Shown here: one piece after another, positions 58,138-64,000 of the stretch
How the letters are laid out: each line of letters opens with the position of its first letter
How positions within the stretch are numbered: the stretch's first letter is position 1
Source: Lentibacillus kapialis
Lineage (GTDB): Bacteria; Bacillota; Bacilli; Bacillales; Amphibacillaceae
Length of the DNA stretch: 64,000 nucleotides
Direction: 5' to 3'
Assembly (NCBI RefSeq): GCF_014646635.1
Contig: NZ_BMNQ01000002.1
Coordinates: 264 to 64,263 of the forward strand
Program-made: the position numbers and the translations under genes
The notes under the pieces: generated by a model
Databases searched by the model: none
Seen by the model: the letters and a program-made list of their open reading frames with translations, nothing else
What the model was told of the DNA's origin: nothing

Positions 58138-59605
58138 CCTGGCAGTTTTACCAATCATCATTCCATTATTATCGGGAATTATTCTGGCCTTTTTCCCAAA
58201 ACGACTAACTTTCGTTCGTATACTGTCAAAAATCTTTATCGTCAGTAACCTGGCCGTGGCCAGTTTTATAACCTGGCTTGTGTTTAGTCAAGGACCCGTC
58301 ATTCTTGAAACCGGTGACTGGGCTGCGCCATACGGCATCATCATTGTTGCCGATGAGCTGTCGATCCTTCTGGTTCTGACAACAAACATTGTTGCTGCGG
58401 CTTGTGCTTTTTACGCTCCGCACTCTCTGACAGACAGAAAAGAAAAGTATTACTTCTATACATTCTTTTTCTTACTGATATCGGGCGTTTCGGGTGCTTT
58501 TTTGACCGGTGATATTTTTAACATGTTTGTTTTTTTTGAAGTCTTGCTTATGGCTTCCTATGCCCTGATTATACTTGGCGGCGATAAAGTACAGCTCCGT
58601 GAATCTATGAAGTATGTATTCATCAATCTTTTCTCGTCAATGCTGTTCGTAACAGCCGTTGGATTTTTGTACGGGACTGTCGGAACAGTCAACATGGCGC
58701 AGATTGCACAACGTGTTCAGCAAGTAGATCAACAAGGTATTCTGACAACTGTAGGTATTCTCTTGTTCTTTGTCTTTGCAGTGAAAGCAGCGCTGTTTCC
58801 CCTGTATTATTGGATGCCAAAATCTTATATTGTACCAAATCCCGTCATTTCAGCCCTGTTTGGGGCATTACTGACAAAAGTGGGCATCTATGCAATTATC
58901 AGGGTATTTTCACTGATCTTTGTACATAAAATTGAGCTGACTCATGAAGCATTTATTTGGATAGCCGGTTTATCAATGATTTTTGGGGTGTTAGGGGCAT
59001 TATCCACCCAAAATATAAAATTAATTATCGCTTATAATATTATACCGGCCATTGGCTTTATTATAATGGGAATTGGTATATTTAATCAGGATGGCATTAG
59101 CGGTTCTATCTATTATTTGATTCACGACATGCTGATCAAAGCAAGCCTTTTCCTGCTGGTGGGGACCATTACTTATGCCGCTGGAACATCCGATTTACGC
59201 AAATTCAGCGGACTTATCCACTATTATCCATTTCTTGGATGGATGTTGTTCGTTTCGGGATTTGTCCTGGCAGGTATCCCCCCTTTCAGCGGATTTATTG
59301 GAAAAGTGCTGTTGCTGCGCGGTGCATTTTCGGCTGGAGAAGTTGTCATTGTAATCATTGCATTATTGTCCAGTCTATTGATTCTTTATTCGATTATGAA
59401 AATCTTCATCAGAGGGTTCTGGGGAGAAAAAGATCAATCATTCCAGCCAAAGTCGATTAAAGGCAGGACTGCCCCAATTGTCGTGTTATTAGCTTTATCC
59501 GTGTTCCTTGGCATAGGTGCGGAATTTATATACCCGTCGATTGAATCAATTTCCAAGTATTTGCTTAATCCTGCAGATTACATCAATGCTGTCATGGAAG
59601 GATGA
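58130..59605 (+). CDS. mrpD: Mrp Na+/H+ antiporter subunit D
   Basis: A 491-residue NuoM/N-like subunit with about 14 membrane helices; FFEVLLMASYALIILGG carries the conserved Glu, and AVKAALFPLYYWMPKSYIVP the conserved Lys. Overlaps mrpC by eight bases. Confidence 0.96.
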   Translation: MSNLAVLPIIIPLLSGIILAFFPKRLTFVRILSKIFIVSNLAVASFITWLVFSQGPVILETGDWAAPYGIIIVADELSILLVLTTNIVAAACAFYAPHSLTDRKEKYYFYTFFFLLISGVSGAFLTGDIFNMFVFFEVLLMASYALIILGGDKVQLRESMKYVFINLFSSMLFVTAVGFLYGTVGTVNMAQIAQRVQQVDQQGILTTVGILLFFVFAVKAALFPLYYWMPKSYIVPNPVISALFGALLTKVGIYAIIRVFSLIFVHKIELTHEAFIWIAGLSMIFGVLGALSTQNIKLIIAYNIIPAIGFIIMGIGIFNQDGISGSIYYLIHDMLIKASLFLLVGTITYAAGTSDLRKFSGLIHYYPFLGWMLFVSGFVLAGIPPFSGFIGKVLLLRGAFSAGEVVIVIIALLSSLLILYSIMKIFIRGFWGEKDQSFQPKSIKGRTAPIVVLLALSVFLGIGAEFIYPSIESISKYLLNPADYINAVMEG

Positions 59606-59611
59606 TATAGG

Positions 59612-60088
59612 ATGGCTTTCCAAATTGTTATCAACCTGATTATAGCCGTAATGTGGATGCTTCTGAGTGAAGCTTATACCGTACCCAGCTTTCTCTCCGG
59701 TTACTTACTGGGCATCCTGCTGCTGCTTCTATTGAACCGTTTTATTCCCGATAATTTTTACATAAAGCGTGTTATCAAAATAGTTGCGTTGATTATACTG
59801 TTCATAAAGGAACTTGTCTTATCAAATATCGATATCGTTAAGCTTGCCTATGCCCGCAAACCTGAATTCGAACCCGGTATTTTTGCTTTACCGACAGAAC
59901 TCACAAGTAACTGGGAAATTACGCTTCTTGCCAATTTGATTTCATTAACACCGGGTACCCTTTCAGTCGCTGTATCGCATGATAATACCCACTTGTATAT
60001 TCATGCTATGCAGATTGATGACATAAATGAGGAAATCAATTCCATTAAAAACACGTTTGAAAAAGCCATCATGGAGGTGACAAGATGA
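59612..60088 (+). CDS. mrpE: Mrp Na+/H+ antiporter subunit E
   Basis: A 158-residue subunit with N-terminal membrane helices and the conserved segment LANLISLTPGTLSVAVSHD. Overlaps mrpF by four bases. Confidence 0.95.
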   Translation: MAFQIVINLIIAVMWMLLSEAYTVPSFLSGYLLGILLLLLLNRFIPDNFYIKRVIKIVALIILFIKELVLSNIDIVKLAYARKPEFEPGIFALPTELTSNWEITLLANLISLTPGTLSVAVSHDNTHLYIHAMQIDDINEEINSIKNTFEKAIMEVTR

Positions 60089-60396
60089 ACAATCTTTTAT
60101 CCGCTACCAATACCATTGTGGAAATAACCGCAGTCATTTGTCTAGCTGCCATTTCGATATCACTCATTCTGCTTCTCTATCGGATTATCGTTGGCCCAAC
60201 AAATGCGGATCGTGCGGTTGCTCTTGATTCAGTGGGTATGAATATGATGGGATTAACAGCACTGATGGCGGTCCTCCTTCCGACAACAAAATTGAATGAT
60301 GTCATATTGCTGATTGGCATTCTTTTATTTATCGGGACAGTGGCCATAGCAAAATATTTGGAGAAGGGTGTTATCATTGATGGAAAACTGGATTGA
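60085..60396 (+). CDS. mrpF: Mrp Na+/H+ antiporter subunit F
   Basis: A 103-residue, three-helix subunit with IVGPTNADRAVALDSVG, the MrpF signature. Slightly longer than the usual 90-95 because of an N-terminal extension. GGAGGTGA precedes its ATG, and its end overlaps mrpG. Confidence 0.95.
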   Translation: MNNLLSATNTIVEITAVICLAAISISLILLLYRIIVGPTNADRAVALDSVGMNMMGLTALMAVLLPTTKLNDVILLIGILLFIGTVAIAKYLEKGVIIDGKLD

Positions 60397-60754
60397 TATT
60401 ATCACGAACATCATTACCGCCCTTTTACTGCTTTCCGGAGCCTTTTTCCTGCTGTCCAGCTCAATTGGGGTTATCCGCTTTCCGGATGTCTATACAAGAC
60501 TTCATGCCACAACAAAAGGTGCGACACTGGGTATATCGGGTTTGCTTATCGGTGCCTTCTTATTTCTGTCCATCGAGCATGGCATTATCAGCGGTAAGCT
60601 GTTACTGGCAATTGTGTTTACGCTTCTAACTTCTCCTGTGGCGGGTCATATGATCTCCAGAGCAGCTCACAAAGCAGGTGTCAAACCGGTTACAAACAAT
60701 CGAACGGATGAATATGAAGAAGCCATTCAAAAACAAAAACAGCAACAGAAGTGA
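60380..60754 (+). CDS. mrpG: Mrp Na+/H+ antiporter subunit G
   Basis: A 124-residue, three-helix subunit with IGVIRFPDVYTRLHATTKGA, the MrpG signature, and a charged tail. ATG 60380 follows GGAGAAGGG within mrpF. Confidence 0.95.
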   Translation: MENWIDIITNIITALLLLSGAFFLLSSSIGVIRFPDVYTRLHATTKGATLGISGLLIGAFLFLSIEHGIISGKLLLAIVFTLLTSPVAGHMISRAAHKAGVKPVTNNRTDEYEEAIQKQKQQQK

Positions 60755-60776
60755 CCCTGACAGGTCGCTTTTTTTT
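60749..60776 (+). terminator. terminator of the mrp operon
   Basis: GTGACC / GGTCGC stem followed by eight T residues, overlapping the mrpG stop codon. Confidence 0.88.
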
Positions 60777-60912
60777 ATGCTCAAATCTGTATAATGTCAA
60801 ATAAAGATAGCTCTTTTCTATTCGGACAGACACAATACCCGCATCTCCTTCATATAGTTACTATATAGGCAATCACCCAGTCAGTGTCATAATCCAGGGA
60901 GGTGCATTATAT

Positions 60913-61620
60913 TTGTCAGGCATTTTGAGTTTTCTCGGCCTGCTAATTAAAGAAGCATTATTTTTTGTCTCCTATGTTAAAAACCATGCTTTTCCTCAGC
61001 CTTTGTCACCGAAAGTTGAAGCGGAATATATCAGGAAAATGCAGGAGGGTGACGAGAACGCCCGAAACAAGCTGATTGAGCACAATTTACGACTCGTTGC
61101 TCATATCGTCAAAAAATTTGAAAATACCGGAGAGGACATGGAAGATCTTATTTCGATTGGGACCATCGGGTTAATTAAAGGAATCGAAAGCTATTCGTCC
61201 GATAAGGGAACGAAACTGGCAACCTATGCGGCCAGATGCATTGAAAATGAGATCTTAATGCATTTGCGGGCATTAAAAAAAGTAAAAAAAGATGTTTCGC
61301 TGCACGACCCGATTGGTCAGGATAAAGAAGGGAACGAAATTAGCCTGATTGATATTCTTGAAGCTGAGAATCAGAATATCATTGAATACATTCAATTAAA
61401 TATGGAAATTGAAAAGATGAATGATTACTTATCCATCCTTGACAGCAGAGAAAGAGAAGTGATTCTGTATCGTTACGGATTGAATAATTATAAAGAAATG
61501 ACACAACGGGAAATTGCCGATATGCTGGATATATCACGAAGTTATGTTTCACGTATAGAAAAGCGAGCCTTGATGAAAGTTTTTCATGAGTATTACCGAA
61601 AAGAATATAGACAGACATAG
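60913..61620 (+). CDS. sigK: RNA polymerase sporulation sigma factor SigK (pro-sigma-K)
   Basis: A 235-residue late mother-cell sigma factor. The first 20 residues ([20 protein letters not shown]) are the pro-sequence removed by SpoIVFB; the mature protein would begin [12 protein letters not shown]. Region 2 ([24 protein letters not shown]) and region 4 ([18 protein letters not shown]) are intact. TTG start after GGGAGGTG. Unlike B. subtilis 168, the gene is not interrupted by a skin-like element. Confidence 0.95.
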   Translation: MSGILSFLGLLIKEALFFVSYVKNHAFPQPLSPKVEAEYIRKMQEGDENARNKLIEHNLRLVAHIVKKFENTGEDMEDLISIGTIGLIKGIESYSSDKGTKLATYAARCIENEILMHLRALKKVKKDVSLHDPIGQDKEGNEISLIDILEAENQNIIEYIQLNMEIEKMNDYLSILDSREREVILYRYGLNNYKEMTQREIADMLDISRSYVSRIEKRALMKVFHEYYRKEYRQT

Positions 61621-61621
61621 A

Positions 61622-61646
61622 GTACGGGGTTCTGGCCCGTATTCTA
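61622..61646 (+). terminator. probable terminator of sigK
   Basis: AGTACGGG / CCCGTATT stem right after the sigK stop codon; the following T-tract is weak (CTATGT). Confidence 0.55.
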
Positions 61647-61775
61647 TGTCCCCCCTTCTCTACCCTAGTGCTGAGCCGGTATTGATGACTTTAAAATGAG
61701 TTGAACCATTCATGCATTATAGAGCTGCCAAATATACTTTACCGATTCCGGATTTCATGAATACGGTATCACACC

Positions 61776-62426
61776 TTATTCAAATCGCCATTTCTGATCA
61801 TTTTTTTTCAGTTTTTCTACTTTCACAGGCTGCCATCCTTCATTCAGCACCCATTTATTATAGACACGGTACGTTTCAGTCTCGTCAGAATCCGAAACGG
61901 TATTCACCACTTTCCCATCTCCATTGCGCTCAATCCACCACATGGTGAAATGATCCTCGTTCAGCCCTGTCGCTTTTGCTACTGCTTTTTGCATCTCCTC
62001 TCTGTCCTGAGAGCCCTCATTATAATCTATCGAATGCGGTTCAGACTGTTTTGTACCCACAGGCTCCCAGTCACCTGTGTAAGCTTCTGCGACATTATCA
62101 TCAGAAGGCTCAACCTGTTCAGTCTCCGTTTCTTCTGTATCAGAGCTTCCGGTGGATTCGGATTCTTCTTCAGGACTGTCCGTTTCAGGATCAGGGTTAT
62201 TTTCAGCCGATTCATCCTGCTCTTCCGATGCTGAATTGGAATCAGACTTTTCTTCCTGCGATGACGATTCGCTTGTTTGGCTGTTTTCTGGCTCAGTATT
62301 ACCGCCGCCGAAGATTAGCAACCCTAGTAACACAATTACTAAAAAACTTCCCAATAAAGTAAACATGGATAAAAGTTTTGTGTTTTTCCTTCGTTTTTCA
62401 TATTTATTAACACGCGAGCTCGACAT
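61776..62426 (-). CDS. yrrS: DUF1510 family membrane protein (YrrS)
   Basis: A 216-residue protein: short basic N-terminus (SRVNKYEKRRKNTK), one membrane helix (about 21-41), a long Ser/Glu/Asp-rich linker (about 45-105), and a C-terminal DUF1510 domain (about 110-216) ending VNTVSDSDETETYRVYNKWV and a charged tail. ATG 62426 follows GGGAGGG. In B. subtilis yrrS lies in a sporulation-linked locus near greA and udk, as here. Role unknown. Confidence 0.85.
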   Translation of the reverse strand: MSSSRVNKYEKRRKNTKLLSMFTLLGSFLVIVLLGLLIFGGGNTEPENSQTSESSSQEEKSDSNSASEEQDESAENNPDPETDSPEEESESTGSSDTEETETEQVEPSDDNVAEAYTGDWEPVGTKQSEPHSIDYNEGSQDREEMQKAVAKATGLNEDHFTMWWIERNGDGKVVNTVSDSDETETYRVYNKWVLNEGWQPVKVEKLKKNDQKWRFE

Positions 62427-62503
62427 GGGGTGATCCCTCCCATCTGCTATCACCTTTTATGGTATCATATTTTTCAAAAGATGCTATATGTCTTTTAACC
62501 ATG

Positions 62504-62546
62504 TTTTTCTTATAAGGTCATCTATCATTTATACTTTTTGATGTTA
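62504..62546 (+). repeat. hairpin repeat family, copy F1 (right half, tandem)
   Basis: A right-half copy (TTCTTATAAGGTCATC, ATTTATACTTTTTGATG) ends at TTA exactly where the full copy F2 begins, so the two are head-to-tail with no gap. Confidence 0.78.
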
Positions 62547-62640
62547 TTAGAAAAACTCGGCATTCGCCTCGTCTTATAGTGAATGCCGAAGCTTTTCTTA
62601 TAAGGTCATCCATATTTTATACTTTTTTGACGTTATAAAA
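62547..62640 (+). repeat. hairpin repeat family, copy F2
   Basis: Full-length copy: CTCGGCATTCGCC, loop, AGTGAATGCCGAAG (one G-T pair in the stem), then AAGGTCATCCATATTTTATA and GACGTTATAAA. Ends at the greA terminator. Confidence 0.85.
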
Positions 62641-62675
62641 AAAAGGAACTATATATGGCTCTATAGTTCCTTACT
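62634..62675 (-). terminator. terminator of udk-greA
   Basis: AAGGAACTATA / TATAGTTCCTT stem followed on the minus strand by eight T residues. Confidence 0.9.
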
Positions 62676-62717
62676 TCATTATACAGCGTTCACACATGCT
62701 AGGTGTATTAAGGCGAT

Positions 62718-63194
62718 TTATTCAACCTTTTCAATTCTTACCATGATATCCCCGGCAGGCGTGGTTACAGATACTTCTGTTCCGGCTTCCTGACCAATCA
62801 GACTCTTAGCCATCGGTGAGTCATTAGATATTTTACCTTCAAACGGATCCGATTCGGCACTGCCGACGATTGAATATGTCTCTTCATCTCCATCAGGCAA
62901 CTCTTTAAACGTAACAGAACTGCCCAAAGAAACGATATCCGGATTCTCATTATCATTTTCGATGATAACAGCATTGCGAATCATTGTTTCAACTTGTGAT
63001 ATGCGCGACTCGACAAACGCCTGTTCATCCTTGGCAGCATCATATTCAGAGTTCTCGGACAAGTCACCAAAACTACGGGCAACCTTTATACGCTCTACAA
63101 CTTCCTGTCTTTTTTCCGTTTTTAGATGTTGCAGTTCCTCCTCCAGTTTATCTTTCCCTTCCTGAGTCATGTAATAACTTTTCTCTGTAGCCAT
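62718..63194 (-). CDS. greA: transcription elongation factor GreA
   Basis: A 158-residue factor that rescues backtracked RNA polymerase. N-terminal coiled coil with the acidic tip [20 protein letters not shown], and C-terminal FKBP-like domain with [23 protein letters not shown] 63194 (MATEKSYYM) matches known starts; ATG 63200 is equally possible given the ribosome site AAAGGAG. Confidence 0.97.
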   Translation of the reverse strand: MATEKSYYMTQEGKDKLEEELQHLKTEKRQEVVERIKVARSFGDLSENSEYDAAKDEQAFVESRISQVETMIRNAVIIENDNENPDIVSLGSSVTFKELPDGDEETYSIVGSAESDPFEGKISNDSPMAKSLIGQEAGTEVSVTTPAGDIMVRIEKVE

Positions 63195-63297
63195 GAACAT
63201 TTACACTCCTTTTACCTTCAGTACAGCATAAACCGTATTGACATAAATGGTTACTAGCAACTACTATGGCAGATTTAATTTAGATTTTCAATACTTT

Positions 63298-63939
63298 TCA
63301 ATGTGAATTTTGCCTGGTTCGCGACAGAATCTTTTCAATTTTGGTAGCCATGATATCTATGGCGACATGATTTTGACCGCCTTCCGGAATTATGATGTCA
63401 GCATAACGCTTGGTTGGTTCGACAAATTGAAGATGCATTGGGCGGACATTGTTCTCATATTGGTCAATAACCGAATCCAATGTTCTGCCCCGTTCTTTAA
63501 TATCTCTTAATAGCCTGCGTATGATACGGACATCAGCATCCGTATCAACGAATACCTTAATGTCCATTAAATCCACCAAACGGGGATCTTCCAGTATCAG
63601 GATACCCTCGAGTATGATCACCTCTTTTGGTTCTACAGTGATTACCTCTTTTGAACGTGTATGCATTTTGTAGTCATAAACCGGCTTTTGAATCGTATGA
63701 TGGTTAATCAGTTCATTGACATGGCTAATAAGCAAGTCATTGTCAAATGCCAACGGATGATCATAATTGGTATTCAACCGTTCTTCAAAGGGTAAATGGT
63801 TTTGGTCTTTATAATAATAGTCCTGTTCGATAACAAGAATGGTTTTATCATGGAAACGTTGACAAATCGAACGGGTGACGGAAGTTTTTCCGCTTCCGGT
63901 ACCGCCGGCAACCCCAATGACAACTGGTTTCTCAGGCAT
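63298..63939 (-). CDS. udk: uridine kinase
   Basis: A 213-residue kinase of pyrimidine salvage. Walker [11 protein letters not shown] at about 11-20, and motifs [16 protein letters not shown] and [16 protein letters not shown] 63939 overlaps the stop codon of the upstream gene. Confidence 0.97.
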   Translation of the reverse strand: MPEKPVVIGVAGGTGSGKTSVTRSICQRFHDKTILVIEQDYYYKDQNHLPFEERLNTNYDHPLAFDNDLLISHVNELINHHTIQKPVYDYKMHTRSKEVITVEPKEVIILEGILILEDPRLVDLMDIKVFVDTDADVRIIRRLLRDIKERGRTLDSVIDQYENNVRPMHLQFVEPTKRYADIIIPEGGQNHVAIDIMATKIEKILSRTRQNSH

Positions 63940-64000
63940 GGGTTGAAAGCAGCTCCTTTCCTTCACTGTTTTTGCTGATTGCAATGCCATCGCCAACAGG
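63932..64000 (-). CDS. C-terminal end of a U32 peptidase family protein (TrhP2/YrrO)
   Basis: The last 22 codons ([20 protein letters not shown] then HA) run in from the right edge and stop at TGA 63934-63932, overlapping udk by eight bases. In B. subtilis yrrO (tRNA 5-hydroxyuridine synthesis) precedes udk; identity rests on this gene order and on a weak likeness of the tail. Confidence 0.6.
   Translation of the reverse strand, partial: PVGDGIAISKNSEGKELLSTHA

Noticed and set aside
60820-60912. Possible sigma-E or sigma-K promoter (CATATAGTTA) upstream of sigK
   Set aside because: The -10-like motif is only a partial match and no -35 with correct spacing was convincing.

Overview
The window is chromosomal DNA from a low-GC, endospore-forming Gram-positive bacterium of the family Bacillaceae. 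The gene order follows the Bacillus subtilis yqe/yqf/comE/dnaK region almost gene for gene. The Mrp cation antiporter, the protein sequences and the AT-rich spacers suggest a halophilic or alkaliphilic relative such as Lentibacillus, Virgibacillus or Oceanobacillus; the genus is an inference. Most genes lie on the minus strand.

Layout. 1-1022: a transposase tail, then a minus-strand operon of six tRNA genes (Asn, Met, His, Ile2, Ser, Phe) with a recognisable promoter. 1390-6228: a Na/phosphate symporter family protein, a stand-alone NfeD protein with a sigma-W-type promoter, and rearranged yqfZ, yqfX, yqfT and nfo genes. 6244-15208: cshB, yqfO, trmK, cccA, rpoD, dnaG, yqfL and ccpN. 15295-24289: glyQS under a glycine T-box, recO, yqzL, era, dgkA, ybeY, phoH, yqfD and yqfC; pgpH and cdd, which B. 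subtilis has here, are absent. 24627-28455: the NfeD/flotillin operon (second sigma-W-type promoter), yqeY and rpsU. 28600-38767: deoC, mtaB, rsmE, prmA, and the heat-shock operon hrcA-grpE-dnaK-dnaJ under a perfect CIRCE operator, then hemW. 38842-45540: lepA, yqxA, spoIIP, gpr, rpsT, holA and yqzM. 45621-54729: the comEC/EB/EA DNA-uptake genes and yqeM-rsfS-yqeK-nadD-yhbY-aroE-yqeH-yqeG. 54938-60754: a cluster of DnaA boxes with the sporulation checkpoint gene sda, then an mrpACDEFG operon in which mrpB is missing. 60913-64000: an uninterrupted sigK, yrrS, greA, udk and the tail of a U32 peptidase gene.

The genes are mostly housekeeping: replication, transcription, translation and ribosome maturation, tRNA modification, heat shock, competence and sporulation. 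Regulation visible in the DNA includes a T-box, CIRCE, DnaA boxes, two sigma-W-type promoters, several sigma-A promoters and many intrinsic terminators.

The features least explained by known annotation are: (1) a family of about 90-bp interspersed repeats with a hairpin whose arms co-vary between copies, seen at seven places and once inserted between the glyQ T-box and its gene; (2) the clean loss of mrpB; (3) two further palindrome-ended MITE-like elements; (4) a nested foldable structure upstream of dnaG. No CRISPR array, prophage, toxin-antitoxin or defence system was recognised.
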